A program made the translations under genes and the position numbers. A stretch of 64,000 bases of DNA from Mesorhizobium sp. CU3 (lineage in GTDB: Bacteria > Pseudomonadota > Alphaproteobacteria > Rhizobiales > Rhizobiaceae): contig NZ_VFWX01000008.1 in assembly GCF_006442965.1 (NCBI RefSeq), forward strand, positions 186,001 through 250,000. The letters are read 5' to 3'. Of this stretch, positions 33,930 through 43,507 are shown one piece after another (positions within the stretch are counted from its first letter, which is position 1; each line of letters opens with the position of its first letter). Under the pieces are notes generated by a model, which ran no database searches, was not told where the DNA came from, and was given only the letters and a program-made list of their open reading frames with translations.

Positions 33930-35144
33930 ATGGCGGCACATTCCGCGGTAACTGGTACGACGGCAACCAACGAAGTCATGGCCGGCTTGCCGGTTCTGCT
34001 GGCCGGCCTTCTCGTCAACCTTGTCTTTTCGCTGCCCCCTTATACGGCCGGCATTTTCATGGTGCCGCTTGGCGCCGAATTCGGCTGGAGCCGAGCCGAG
34101 ATTTCCGTGGCCGTGACCGTGCTGACGATCGGCATGGCTGTCGGCGGCTTCGTCGTCGGCCGGATACAGGACCGGCTTGACATCCGCCTGCTCATTGCCT
34201 GCGGCATGGCTGTCTATGCCGCGGCCTACTTTGCCCTGAGCCGGATTGGCGCGAGCCTTGGCGCATTCTGGTCGATCTTCGCCGTCATGGCTGCGCTCGG
34301 GGCGATGGCGTCGCCAATGACGGTCTCGCGCATCATAGCCGACCATTTCAACGCCAGGCGAGGCTTTGCGCTTGGTTTCACGATGGTGGGCTCAGGCCTT
34401 GCCGCCCTGGTCGCGCCGCTGACGCTGGTGCCGTTCATCCATCAGCACGGCTGGCGCGCCGGTTACATCGCGCTGGGTGCTTTCGTCCTGCTGCTTGTGC
34501 CATTCGTAACGATACTGCTTGCACGCACCGGACGGGCTGAGCGGCGTGACAGTCAAGCTATCGCGGACGCGAGCCGACAGCCGGACAAGCGCGTGCTGCT
34601 GACGCTGGTCGCGGCGATCGCCTGCATCTCGCTCGCCGTCGGCGGCGCGGTCGTGCACCTGATCCCGATGCTGACAGATGCCGGACTCGAGCGCGGTCAG
34701 GTCGCTTCGCTCGCGGGTCTTGTCGGTGCGGCCGTAATCGTCAGCAGACTGGCCGTGGGTGCAATTTTCGACCGGCTATCTAGCCCCATCGTTGCCGCAA
34801 CCATAATGGCCCTGGCCAGCCTCGGCTTCCTGTTCGTCAGCTTTAGCGGCCGGCATGCGCTCTATGCCGCCCCGGTGGTCGTCGGCGCTGCGCTTGGGGC
34901 GGAGCTCGACATCGCCGCCTTCCTTACGATGAGACTGTTTCCGAGATCCGCCTACAGCCGTTGCTTCGGCACGGTGTTTTTCACCTTCCAGATGGGATTG
35001 GCCATATCCCCGATCATCTACGCGCTGGCCCACGATTGGTGCGGCAACTACCAAGCTGCGCTGCAGGTCTCGACCATCCTGCTAGGTGCAAGCTCAGTTC
35101 TGTTTTCTCTGCTGCCAAGGATACGTCCTGTCGCCCCTCGATAG
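33930..35144 (+). CDS. MFS transporter (monocarboxylate/OFA-like)
   Basis: 404 residues from ATG 33930, with 12 predicted helices. Motifs: FSLPPYTAGIFMVPLGAEFGWSRAEIS at helix 1-2, VGRIQDRLDIRLL (motif A) and MTVSRIIADHFNARRGFALG. The pattern FGWSR is typical of OFA/monocarboxylate-type MFS permeases that take up organic acids. Six bases downstream of regulator 4, so co-transcribed. Substrate may be the effector of the AraC array, which is inference. Confidence 0.87.
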   Translation: MAAHSAVTGTTATNEVMAGLPVLLAGLLVNLVFSLPPYTAGIFMVPLGAEFGWSRAEISVAVTVLTIGMAVGGFVVGRIQDRLDIRLLIACGMAVYAAAYFALSRIGASLGAFWSIFAVMAALGAMASPMTVSRIIADHFNARRGFALGFTMVGSGLAALVAPLTLVPFIHQHGWRAGYIALGAFVLLLVPFVTILLARTGRAERRDSQAIADASRQPDKRVLLTLVAAIACISLAVGGAVVHLIPMLTDAGLERGQVASLAGLVGAAVIVSRLAVGAIFDRLSSPIVAATIMALASLGFLFVSFSGRHALYAAPVVVGAALGAELDIAAFLTMRLFPRSAYSRCFGTVFFTFQMGLAISPIIYALAHDWCGNYQAALQVSTILLGASSVLFSLLPRIRPVAPR

Positions 35145-35597
35145 TTTTTGCTCCCTGCGGATGGCCGCTGCGGTCCGCCCGGCTTGCAGGTAATATCAAG
35201 CTTCGCACCATTCCGGCTTTTTGTGTTGGAAGGCCACTGCGGTGAATGACTGCCATGAGGCGCAAAGCGGCCGCCCACACCTATGTCTCCAATTTATCCT
35301 TAAACCGAATCTAGTGTCCCAATTTGTCCATAAGTATTCGCAATTTGGGCTGCGGCGCGACCCAGAAGGTTCGAAAAGCTTCCAGGAACCCCAGCCAACC
35401 GTCAAATTGTCCGACCCGGGGACATCGATAACAGCTTGTGCTTAAGGCATGAGTGTCAACGTCGTGCCGAACGGGTTGTCGCGACCCTGTCAGCCGACGG
35501 AAGCCGGCTTAGATCAGGACGAGGGTTCGTTAAATCGCCGTCCTGATCCAGCTCTTTGCTGGAGTGTGATCTTTTCCGAAGAACCGGTTCCCACTTT
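35145..35597. other. 453-bp intergenic region with two repeat elements
   Basis: Between convergent MFS and acetamidase genes. Contains dispersed-repeat copy C (35340-35392) and a RIME-like element (35513-35605). No supported gene. No clear terminator for the MFS gene was seen. Confidence 0.6.
35340..35392 (+). repeat. Dispersed repeat, copy C (53-bp core)
   Basis: Matches copies A and B over the core. The upstream flank (CCCAATTTG at 35319-35327 region) resembles the TTCCAATTTG flank of copy B. Confidence 0.75.
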
Positions 35598-35605
35598 TCA
35601 TGCTC
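35513..35605. repeat. RIME-like palindromic intergenic element
   Basis: Perfect arms ATCAGGACG (35513-35521) and CGTCCTGAT (35539-35547), then the block GAACCGGTTCCCACTTTTC. The same two-part layout is at 55704-55800. It resembles Rhizobium intergenic mosaic elements; the name is from memory. It overlaps the acetamidase stop codon. Confidence 0.65.
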
Positions 35606-36509
35606 TAGAAAGCCACCGCTTTTCGATAAGGCAAACCATCGTATAGGCAGGGTCGAACACGTTTCCGACCTGATAGCGCACAACCTGTCCCATCAGATGC
35701 GATGCAGCCGCGGCGGACAATCCATAGTCGCTGGTCAGCCAGTTGAACATGTCCGTGGTCGCATGCTGAAGGGCCTGATCCAGCGGGCGAGCGTTGCCGA
35801 CCGAGAAAATATGCGTCTCGTTCTCGCCGCGAGGCCATGTCAACCTCCTGTTCTTTTCCACGCTCAGGCGCAACTCGACTTCGAAACAGGTTTCGATCCC
35901 GGTTCCGACGATCTCGCCATCGCCCTGCGTTGCATGACAATCGCCCGCGAAGAAGAGCGCGCCCTCTGCGGCAACGGGGAACCAGACGGTCGCGCCGGGC
36001 CGAAACCCGCGATAATCCATGTTGCCGCCATTCTCGGCGCTCGTCGCGGTTGAGAAAGCCTGGCCCATGGCGGGCGCCACGCCAAAGCAGCCGATCATCG
36101 GTTCGAGCGGCAACACGAAATTTTCAAGGCCTGGCGGCGGTTCCCGCAACATCACGGTGCGCTCTACCAGGTCGATCTGCCAGTCGGCTTTTTCCCGCGC
36201 CGGCAAGTCGCGGGCAGCCTCGGGGTCGACGACGTTCGCGGCCAGAGACGAGATCGTCCAGCCGGAGGGGCGGATCGGGTCCATTCGCAGGATGTCCACG
36301 CGCAGCGCGTCGCCAGGTTCGGCTCCCGTTACGAAGACCGGGCCGTTCATCGGGTTTGGTCCTCGCGTCTGCTGCTCGCCGTGCTTGTCGAAGCCCCTAG
36401 CGTCGAGCGTTTCCATCGTCACGACATCGCCGGACGCGATCGTGAGCGCCGGCGCTATCGTGCCGAGGACATTGTGCCAGATGGTGTTGACGAGCTTGTG
36501 CGTTGCCAT
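35598..36509 (-). CDS. Acetamidase/formamidase family protein
   Basis: 303 residues from ATG 36509. FmdA/AmdA-family signatures: GPNPMNGPVFVTGAEPGDALRVDIL, ENGGNMDYR, and FFAGDCHATQGDGEIVGTGIET with likely metal-binding His/Asp. Hydrolyses short-chain amides such as formamide or acetamide to ammonia and the acid. No signal peptide. The last codons run into the RIME-like element. No linked amide transporter genes, so the physiological substrate is uncertain. Confidence 0.9.
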   Translation of the reverse strand: MATHKLVNTIWHNVLGTIAPALTIASGDVVTMETLDARGFDKHGEQQTRGPNPMNGPVFVTGAEPGDALRVDILRMDPIRPSGWTISSLAANVVDPEAARDLPAREKADWQIDLVERTVMLREPPPGLENFVLPLEPMIGCFGVAPAMGQAFSTATSAENGGNMDYRGFRPGATVWFPVAAEGALFFAGDCHATQGDGEIVGTGIETCFEVELRLSVEKNRRLTWPRGENETHIFSVGNARPLDQALQHATTDMFNWLTSDYGLSAAAASHLMGQVVRYQVGNVFDPAYTMVCLIEKRWLSRA

Positions 36510-36822
36510 GAGATGGCACTAGCGAAGGCGTTGCCGCGCGGCAAGTGGGCGGACGCGTCGTTGCCCAAATGGCCGGCATCGCTCTCCGGTTGCAATGCCG
36601 ACCGGCGTGAAAGCCGGGAAAACCTAGCGGTTTCGCTAGTTGTGGCCGCGGATGCGGTCGGCGATGCTCAGGCGGCAGCTTTTGTCGACGGATTTCGGAA
36701 AGCATATCTCTTGGAAAGCCAAGCTCCTGGAGCAACCGATGCTCCACGCGCAGACGACGAGCTTCCTCGAATGCAGGGTGCCGGGGCGTCGGCGACAGAA
36801 TCGATAAACACCGGGGGGTGCT
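36510..36822. other. 313-bp divergent intergenic region
   Basis: Between the acetamidase start and the 36823 gene. Contains a short hairpin CTAGCG-GTTT-CGCTAG at 36624-36639. No gene supported. Both promoters should lie here. Confidence 0.5.
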
Positions 36823-37299
36823 GTGAGCTTCAAGAATGTTTTGTTCGTTATCGGCGGCGTGGTAGCGGCGTCGCCCGCCGCGGCGCAGAATGCCGTCTGC
36901 CTCAGCCAGCAATCGGGCCAGATCGACGCGGCCGCGACCCAGGCGCTCACCGATATGGCGAGCCGCAGGGATCCGCAGCTCGCGCAAGCGATGGCCGGCA
37001 CTTGGTATAGCGAGACGTCGTCGCCGGACACGGGCCAGATCAGCCGCCTCTATGTCAGCTACGGCGCCGACGGCCAGATGCAGTACCAAAACCAGGTCTG
37101 CGACCAGAGCGGAGCGTGCAGTCAATACCAGGGCAGCGGCCTGTGGGCGGCAATTCCCATGGGCAACGGCAGCTTTTCCGGCATCCAGATGATCAGCGAT
37201 CAGGGCCGAAACCAGGAGTGTACGGGCTTCACCGGCCGGTTCCTGGATCAGCAGACCATCCAATCCGGCGCCGGCGGTATCTCGCGGCGGGTGAACTGA
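36823..37299 (+). CDS. Hypothetical periplasmic protein
   Basis: 158 residues starting at GTG. Signal peptide (VLFVIGGVVAASPAAA-QN). The mature part has four cysteines: one at the N-terminus (AVCLSQ), two in VCDQSGACSQY and one in NQECTGF, which suggests two disulfides. MAGTWYSET and ISRLYVSYGADGQMQYQNQ look like a small beta-barrel lipocalin-type start (GTWY). Not recognised as a named family. It appears to be transcribed alone. Confidence 0.65.
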   Translation: MSFKNVLFVIGGVVAASPAAAQNAVCLSQQSGQIDAAATQALTDMASRRDPQLAQAMAGTWYSETSSPDTGQISRLYVSYGADGQMQYQNQVCDQSGACSQYQGSGLWAAIPMGNGSFSGIQMISDQGRNQECTGFTGRFLDQQTIQSGAGGISRRVN

Positions 37300-37363
37300 A
37301 AGTCGCCGCGATCCTCGGAGAAAGTAGGAGCTCTTGTCGTGAGACGGCCTGAAGCGACCGAGC

Positions 37364-40300
37364 TCAGCTCGCTTCGCGCATCGCCTCGGCAGCCTGCAGG
37401 TCGACCGACACCAACTGGCTGACGCCCTGCTCGGCCATGGTGACGCCGAACAGGCGGTCCATGCGGGCCATGGTGATCGGGTTGTGGGTGATGATGACGA
37501 AGCGGGTCTCGGTCGTCTTCGACATCTCGTCCATCAGGTTGCAGAAGCGCTCGACATTGTGGTCGTCGAGCGGCGCGTCGACCTCGTCGAGCACGCAGAT
37601 CGGCGCCGGGTTGGTGAGGAAGACGGCGAAGATCAGCGACATTGCCGTCAGCGCCTGCTCGCCGCCGGAAAGCAGCGTCATGGTCTGCGGCTTCTTGCCC
37701 GGCGGGCGGGCGAGGATTTCGAGGCCGGCTTCCAGCGGATCCTCGGATTCGATCAGCTGCAATTCGGCGGTGCCGCCGCCGAACAGATGCGCAAACAGGC
37801 GCTGGAAGTGGCCGTTGACCACCTCGAATGCGGCCAGCAGCCGCTCGCGGCCCTCGCGGTTCAAACTCTGGATCGCCTGACGCAGTTTTCTGATCGCTTC
37901 GATGATGTCCTCGCGCTCGGAAACGATGGTTTCGAGACGCTCCGACAATTCCTTCTGCTCTTCCTCGGCGCGCAGGTTGACGGCGCCGAGCCGCTCGCGC
38001 TCGATCTTCAGCCGGTCGAGTTGGCGCTCGATCTCGGCCATGTCGGGCATCGGATCGTCGGCCTCGAGGCCGGTATGCTTGATGACCAGATGCGGCGGCG
38101 TGTTCAGCGCCTCCTGGATGCGCGCCTCGACCTCGGCGCGGCGCTCGTCGGCGGCGGTCAGGCGCTCCTCGGCGCGGACGCGGGTTTCGCGCGCTTCGGC
38201 GAGCGACTGGATGGCGGCTGTCGCCGCCTTGTCGAGCTCGGCCTGCTTGTTCTCCGCTTCCTGCAGGCGGTCGCCCGCCGCCTGGCGCAGCGCTTCGGCC
38301 TCGGAAAGCTGCGTCAGCAACGCGCGGCGCTTGGCGTCGATCTCGTCCGGCGCATCCGCCAGGCGTTCACGTTCGGCTTCGGCTTCGGCCTTGCGCTCGC
38401 CAAGGGCGGCGATCTGCGTCGAGGCGTTCTCGGCGCGCTCCAGCCAGTTGCTGCGCTCGGCGCCGATGGCGTCGAGCCGGCGCATGCGCGCCTCTGCCTC
38501 GCGCCGCAAGCCCTCATGCACGGCGCGCGCATCGGCCAACGTGGCGCGGTCGCGCGAGACGTTGGCGGAGGCCTGTTCGAGCTGCAATTGCAGATCGCCG
38601 AGATCGGGCGCGTCCTGCAACATCGCCTCGGCTTCGAGGAAAGCAGCCTGCGTTTCCTCATGGCTGTCGACGATGCGCGCGCGGGCGTCGTCCAGGGCAG
38701 CACGGCGGTTGACCAGTTCGCCGCCGGCCTTCTCGGCCTCGGCCAGTGCGTTACGGGCGGCATCCAGGGCGTGCTGCGCGTCGCGGCCGGCCTGGCGCGC
38801 ATTGCGCTCGGCTTCGCTTGCCTGGCGCATCGCCTGTTCGGCGCGCGCCAGCGCTTCCTCGGCCTCGCGCACGACGCGTGTTGCCTGCACGGCCTCGGCA
38901 TCGAGCTCGGCCAAACGGTTCTTCTGCGCCAGCCGCTGCGCGGCGGCGGTCGGCGCATCGGCGCTGGCGGTCAGACCATCCCAGCGCCACAGCGCGCCGT
39001 CACGGCTGACCAGCCGCTGTCCTGGCGCCAGCAGCGCCTGCAAACGCCGGCCATCGGCGGCATCAACGATGCCGATCTGCGCCAGACGGCGCGCCAGTTG
39101 GGCCGGCGCGCTGACGACGCTGGCCAGGCTCTTCACGCCCTCCGGCAGCGCCGCGTCGCCGGGCTGTACCGCGCTCTCCCCCCAATGCACCGGCGCGCTG
39201 CGGTCGAGCGGGACATCGAGATCCTCGCCGAGTGCCGCGCCGAGCGCCGTCTCATAGCCGCGTTCGACGCTGATCTGCTCCAGCACCGACGGGAAGAGGT
39301 CGCCGCTCGCGGCATTAAGGATTTTTGCCAGCGTGCGCGCTTCGGTCTCGATGCGCGCAAGCTCGGCCCTGGCGTCCTGCAGCGGCGGCCGGGCAGCAGC
39401 CTCGGCGGCGCGAGCTTCGATCACCGCCTGCTCTGCGGCGATGGTGCCGGCCTCGCCTTCTTCGAGGCGGGCGAGCGCGTCCTCAACCAGCAGCCGCTTC
39501 TCGGCCGGATCGGGCAGGCCGGCAATGCGCGAGACGATGTCGGACAGCTCGCGGTCGACCTCAGCGAGCTGGCGGGCGAAGCGGTCGCGGCGCTCGGCGG
39601 TCTCGCGCAAGCTGCGTTCGATCTGATGGCGCGAGGCGGCCGCTTCGGCGCGTTCGGCGGTCAGCGCGGCAAGTTTGGCTTCGCTCTGCGACAGCGTCGC
39701 ACCCGCCTGCTCGAAAGCGGCGCGCGTGGTCGCTTCGCGTTCGGCGGCACCGGCATTGTCCGAATTGAGCTCGGCTTCCTCGGCGCGCAGGCGCTCGAGG
39801 ATGTCGGCATTGTCGCGCACCATCCGCTCTTCGCGGGCGATGTCGGCATCGAGCTGCTGCAGGCGGCGTTCGAGCTCGGTCTGGCGGGCGCGGATGCGGC
39901 CGGCCTCTTCCTCGATCTGCGTCTTGGCGATCGACAGGCGCTGGAAGGCGGCAGCGGCGGCAGCCTCGGCATCGCGCAAATCCGGCAGCCGGTGCGCGGC
40001 GATGCCCTGCTCCCGCGCCGCCGCCATCTGGGCCGCGGCGCGGTCGCCGACCAGCGTCGTGGCGACGGCAAGTGCCGAACGCGCCTCGCCTTCCTGGGTC
40101 TTGGCCAGCGTCCAGCGCAGATGCAGAAGCGTCGCCTCGGCTTTGCGGATGTCGGCGGACAGGTTCTTGAAGCGCGAAGCCTGGCGCGCCTGACGCTTCA
40201 GGCTGTCGATCTGGCCTTCCAGCTCGCCGACGACATCGTCGAGCCGCTCGAGGTTCTGCTCGGCGGCCTTGAGCCGCAACTCGGCCTCGTGCCGGCGTGT

Positions 40301-40822
40301 GTGCAAGCCGGAAATGCCGGCGGCTTCTTCGAGCAGCGCGCGGCGGGCCTGCGGCTTGGCCTGGATCAGCTCGCCGATGCGGCCCTGGCCGACCATCGAA
40401 GGCGAGCGGGCACCGGTCGACTGGTCGGCGAACAGAAGCTGCACGTCCTTGGCGCGGGCTTCCTTGCCGTTGATGCGGTAGAGCGAACCCGCCTCGCGCT
40501 CGATGCGGCGAGACACCTGCAATTCGTCGGCGTCGTTGAAGGCAGAGGGCGCCGTTCGGTCGCTGTTGTCGAGGAAAAGCGTGACTTCGGCGGTGTTGCG
40601 CGCCGGCCTGGTGCCGGAGCCCGAGAAGATGACGTCGTCCATGCCGGACGCGCGCATGTTCTTGTAGGAGCTTTCGCCCATCACCCAGCGCAAGGCTTCG
40701 ACGAGGTTCGACTTGCCGCAGCCGTTCGGCCCGACAATGCCGGTCAGCCCGCGTTCGATGACGAACTCGCCGGGCTCGACGAAGGATTTGAAACCGAGGA
40801 GGCGAAGGCGCGAAAATTTCAT
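37364..40822 (-). CDS. smc: Chromosome segregation protein SMC
   Basis: 1152 residues, full length. Walker A GPNGCGKSN (about 31-39) in the N-terminal head. Two long coiled coils (about 170-480 and 640-960) flank a hinge near 490-620 (FPSVLEQISVERGYETALGAAL). The C-terminal head has signature LLSGGEQALTAMSL and Walker B ICVLDEVDAPLD. Works with ScpA/ScpB (not in this window) to condense and resolve chromosomes. Lies downstream of the DsbA-like gene on the same strand, as in many Rhizobiales. Confidence 0.97.
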   Translation of the reverse strand: MKFSRLRLLGFKSFVEPGEFVIERGLTGIVGPNGCGKSNLVEALRWVMGESSYKNMRASGMDDVIFSGSGTRPARNTAEVTLFLDNSDRTAPSAFNDADELQVSRRIEREAGSLYRINGKEARAKDVQLLFADQSTGARSPSMVGQGRIGELIQAKPQARRALLEEAAGISGLHTRRHEAELRLKAAEQNLERLDDVVGELEGQIDSLKRQARQASRFKNLSADIRKAEATLLHLRWTLAKTQEGEARSALAVATTLVGDRAAAQMAAAREQGIAAHRLPDLRDAEAAAAAAFQRLSIAKTQIEEEAGRIRARQTELERRLQQLDADIAREERMVRDNADILERLRAEEAELNSDNAGAAEREATTRAAFEQAGATLSQSEAKLAALTAERAEAAASRHQIERSLRETAERRDRFARQLAEVDRELSDIVSRIAGLPDPAEKRLLVEDALARLEEGEAGTIAAEQAVIEARAAEAAARPPLQDARAELARIETEARTLAKILNAASGDLFPSVLEQISVERGYETALGAALGEDLDVPLDRSAPVHWGESAVQPGDAALPEGVKSLASVVSAPAQLARRLAQIGIVDAADGRRLQALLAPGQRLVSRDGALWRWDGLTASADAPTAAAQRLAQKNRLAELDAEAVQATRVVREAEEALARAEQAMRQASEAERNARQAGRDAQHALDAARNALAEAEKAGGELVNRRAALDDARARIVDSHEETQAAFLEAEAMLQDAPDLGDLQLQLEQASANVSRDRATLADARAVHEGLRREAEARMRRLDAIGAERSNWLERAENASTQIAALGERKAEAEAERERLADAPDEIDAKRRALLTQLSEAEALRQAAGDRLQEAENKQAELDKAATAAIQSLAEARETRVRAEERLTAADERRAEVEARIQEALNTPPHLVIKHTGLEADDPMPDMAEIERQLDRLKIERERLGAVNLRAEEEQKELSERLETIVSEREDIIEAIRKLRQAIQSLNREGRERLLAAFEVVNGHFQRLFAHLFGGGTAELQLIESEDPLEAGLEILARPPGKKPQTMTLLSGGEQALTAMSLIFAVFLTNPAPICVLDEVDAPLDDHNVERFCNLMDEMSKTTETRFVIITHNPITMARMDRLFGVTMAEQGVSQLVSVDLQAAEAMREAS

Positions 40823-40939
40823 TCGCGCCGCCCTTCAAGCGGGTTCCGCAAAAATGTTACGCGGTTTTGCGAAAAGAACCCGCGACAAGACAAAGCGGCC
40901 AAGGCGCCGAAGCCGGACCGCTTCGGCGCGGCCTGGATG

Positions 40940-41686
40940 TCAGAGCAGAGGGTCGATGATCGCCGACATTTCCTCAATCGACATCGCCCCTTTATAGGTC
41001 TTACCGTTGATGAAGAAGGTCGGCGTCGAGTCGACCTTGAACTCGTCCGCTCCGCGTTTCTGGACTGCTCTCACATCGTCCAGAAGCTTCTGGTCCGTCA
41101 AGCAGGACTCAAAGGACTCCTGTGTAAAACCGGCCAGCTTGGAGATCTGCAGCAGCGCTTCCTTGGTGTTGCTGACGCCGACCCAGCTCGGCTGCTGCTT
41201 GAACAGCACGTCGACCATGGCGAAGTAATTGTCCTTCGAGCAGCGCGCCAGCATGAAGCCGGCCTCGGCGCTCGGATCGAAGGGGAATTCGCGCAGGATG
41301 TAACGCGCCTTGCCGGTGTCGATATATTTGGTCTTCAACTCAGGGAAGGTGGTCATGTCGAAATGCGCGCAATGCGGGCAGGTCATCGAGGCATATTCGA
41401 CGATGGTGACCTTGGCGTCGTCCTTGCCGAGCTGCTTTTCGGGCAGCGCGCCGGGCTTGAGCAATTCGGCCATGTCGACGTCGCCGCTCGATTGCGGAAC
41501 CTGAGCCGCCGCCGGCGTGGCCGCGGACTTGGCGGGCGTCGACGGATTGGCAGGCTTCACATCGGCAGCCTTCGCCTCCTCGCCGGAGTCGCTGCATGCG
41601 GCAAGCAGCGCCACCGCAGGAACAGCGGCCAAAGTGGTCAGAACGTTTCTGCGGGACAAAGTCTTGCCAAACGGGGCACGGTTCAT
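40940..41686 (-). CDS. DsbA-family thiol:disulfide oxidoreductase (exported)
   Basis: 248 residues from ATG 41686 (AGGTGA five bases upstream). Leader has LSRRNVLTTLAAVPAVALLAAC, which combines an RR pair with a possible lipobox Cys. The thioredoxin-fold domain has active site CPHC in SMTCPHCAHF and cis-Pro in STPTFFING. The other two cysteines (ARCSKD, SCLTDQ) may form a structural disulfide. Resembles the DsbA/BdbD-like proteins found beside smc in rhizobia. Catalyses disulfide formation in periplasmic proteins. Confidence 0.9.
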   Translation of the reverse strand: MNRAPFGKTLSRRNVLTTLAAVPAVALLAACSDSGEEAKAADVKPANPSTPAKSAATPAAAQVPQSSGDVDMAELLKPGALPEKQLGKDDAKVTIVEYASMTCPHCAHFDMTTFPELKTKYIDTGKARYILREFPFDPSAEAGFMLARCSKDNYFAMVDVLFKQQPSWVGVSNTKEALLQISKLAGFTQESFESCLTDQKLLDDVRAVQKRGADEFKVDSTPTFFINGKTYKGAMSIEEMSAIIDPLL

Positions 41687-41800
41687 GCGAATCACCTGAT
41701 ATTCGTTTGATTTTGCAATGCAAGGACTAGAAAAGGCGAGAGTTGGCGCGAATTAAGGCATCGCGATCCCCAATCCAATCGCCAAACCTGACCATGAGCA

Positions 41801-41834
41801 TCACGAATGCGCGAGATTGGTGACGCATTCGTGA
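41801..41834. terminator. Perfect 11-bp hairpin downstream of the DUF721 gene
   Basis: TCACGAATGCG (41801-41811) and CGCATTCGTGA (41824-41834), loop 12 bases. It begins 7 bases past the DUF721 stop on the minus strand. No T-run, so termination by itself is uncertain. Confidence 0.4.
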
Positions 41835-41840
41835 CGCTTC

Positions 41841-42350
41841 TTACGATCCTTTCGGCTTCTTTTCACCCATAATTGTGGCGCCGAGCCGTTCCAGCGAAGC
41901 GCGCAGGCCGTCATCCTCGATTTTACCCACCATCCGCGCGAGTTTCGATTTCTCGGCCTCGCTCAGCGGGCGAGGCGACGGCTTTGGCCGGGCCTTCTGC
42001 GACAGCACGGGCTTTTGCAGGATCTTGATGCGGCCGATGGCGTTGAAGCCGAGAAAGGCGTTGACGCGGTTGATGACCTCGCCGGCTTCGTGCTGCAGAT
42101 GCAGCGCCGCCATGCCTTCGCAGGCGATGATCAGCGTCGCCGGCTCGAACGGATCGTCCTCATGCAGGCGGCGCGGCCACTGGATCTTTTCCGGGCGCGA
42201 ATGGGTAGCGAGGCGCGGCCCGGCGATCTCTTCCCAGGACTGTACCAGCCCGATCGAGATGCCGGCGCGCTTCTTCAGCACCGGATCGAGGATCTCGGTC
42301 GCGAGATCGCTCACCGGAACGGGATTGCCGAAGGGCCTTTTCCCTGCCAT
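41841..42350 (-). CDS. DUF721 (DciA-like) protein
   Basis: 169 residues. LVQSWEEIAGPRLATHSRPEKIQWPR and ATLIIACEGMAALHLQHEAGEVINRVNAFLG form the KH-like core of DUF721, related to the helicase-loading protein DciA. A basic tail (KARPKPSPRPLSEAEKSK) follows. Possibly assists replicative-helicase loading. Divergent from mutY with only 32 bases between starts, so the promoters overlap. Confidence 0.85.
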   Translation of the reverse strand: MAGKRPFGNPVPVSDLATEILDPVLKKRAGISIGLVQSWEEIAGPRLATHSRPEKIQWPRRLHEDDPFEPATLIIACEGMAALHLQHEAGEVINRVNAFLGFNAIGRIKILQKPVLSQKARPKPSPRPLSEAEKSKLARMVGKIEDDGLRASLERLGATIMGEKKPKGS

Positions 42351-42382
42351 GTGCGTTCTCCAGTCCCCAGTTCATCCGATCA

Positions 42383-43507
42383 ATGGCACCGCTCGATCAG
42401 ACCCGCAAGGCATCACCAAAGGCCGATACCGCGACGCGCCTGCTCGCCTGGTACGACGCGCACCACCGCGACCTGCCTTGGCGCGTGACGCCCGGGGCGT
42501 TCGCGCGTGGCATAAGGGCCGATCCTTATCGTGTCTGGCTATCCGAAGTGATGCTTCAGCAGACGACGGTCGAAGCGGTGAAAGCCTATTTTCGCAATTT
42601 CGTCGAGAAATGGCCGACAGTGGAAGCACTGGCGGCGGCGCCCGCCGAGGACGTGATGAAAGCCTGGGCCGGGCTCGGCTACTACTCCAGGGCGCGAAAC
42701 CTGAAGGCCTGCGCCGATCTCGTGGCGCAAAGAGGCGGCCGCTTCCCAGACACCGAAGCCGGCCTGCGCGAACTGCCCGGCATCGGCGTCTATACCGCCG
42801 CCGCGATCGCGGCGATCGCCTTCGACCGGCGGGCGGCGGTCGTCGACGGCAATGTCGAGCGGGTCATGACCCGGCTCCATTCGATCGAAACGCCGCTCAG
42901 CGAGGCCAAGCCTGAAATCCGCGCGCTGGTCGAGAAACTGGTGCCGCAGGCGCGGCCCGGCGACTTCGCCCAGGCGATGATGGACCTTGGCGCGACGATC
43001 TGCACGCCGAAGCGGCCGCGCTGCATGCTTTGCCCGCTGCGCGAGGATTGCAGCGCCATCCTTTCGGGCGACCCGGAACGCTTTCCGGTCCGGTTGCCGA
43101 AGGACGACAAGCCGCTCAGACGGGGCGCCGCCTTCGTGGCCGAGCGCGACGACGGCGCGATCCTGTTGCGCAAGCGGCCGGAGAAGGGCCTGCTCGGCGG
43201 CATGACGGAGGTGCCGACGACAGGCTGGACCGCAAGGGTCGACGGCGCGACGACGGCGGATGCCGCGCCCTTCCCCGCCGATTGGCGACGCACCGGCCAG
43301 ATCGGGCATGTCTTCACCCATTTCGCGCTCGAGCTGGAAATATTCCATGCCCGCATCACGGACGATGCGCCGGCAGGCCATTTCTGGTCGCCGGCGCACG
43401 AGATTTCCGGGGAGGCGCTGCCGACTGTCATGAAAAAGGCAATCGAAGCGGCGATACCGGGCGCGACGAAAAAACCGTCGCCGCACAGTGCAAAGAGGCC
43501 TGCATGA
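42383..43507 (+). CDS. mutY: A/G-specific adenine DNA glycosylase
   Basis: 374 residues. Removes adenine mispaired with 8-oxoguanine. Catalytic Glu in SEVMLQQTTV, helix-hairpin-helix LPGIGVYTAAAIAAIAF followed by the catalytic Asp in VVDGNVERV, and a 4Fe-4S cluster in CTPKRPRCMLCPLREDC. The C-terminal Nudix-like domain (about 230-360) reads 8-oxoG. Stop overlaps the HAD gene start (ATGA), so these are coupled. Confidence 0.97.
   Translation: MAPLDQTRKASPKADTATRLLAWYDAHHRDLPWRVTPGAFARGIRADPYRVWLSEVMLQQTTVEAVKAYFRNFVEKWPTVEALAAAPAEDVMKAWAGLGYYSRARNLKACADLVAQRGGRFPDTEAGLRELPGIGVYTAAAIAAIAFDRRAAVVDGNVERVMTRLHSIETPLSEAKPEIRALVEKLVPQARPGDFAQAMMDLGATICTPKRPRCMLCPLREDCSAILSGDPERFPVRLPKDDKPLRRGAAFVAERDDGAILLRKRPEKGLLGGMTEVPTTGWTARVDGATTADAAPFPADWRRTGQIGHVFTHFALELEIFHARITDDAPAGHFWSPAHEISGEALPTVMKKAIEAAIPGATKKPSPHSAKRPA

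Noticed and set aside
29094-35144. The AraC array considered as a prophage or integrative element
   Set aside because: No integrase, transposase, tRNA attachment site or phage gene is present.
37484-41710. A 1408-codon plus-strand open frame opposite smc
   Set aside because: It runs antisense through smc and the DsbA-like gene, which have full conserved motifs. High GC keeps opposite frames open; the product resembles no protein.
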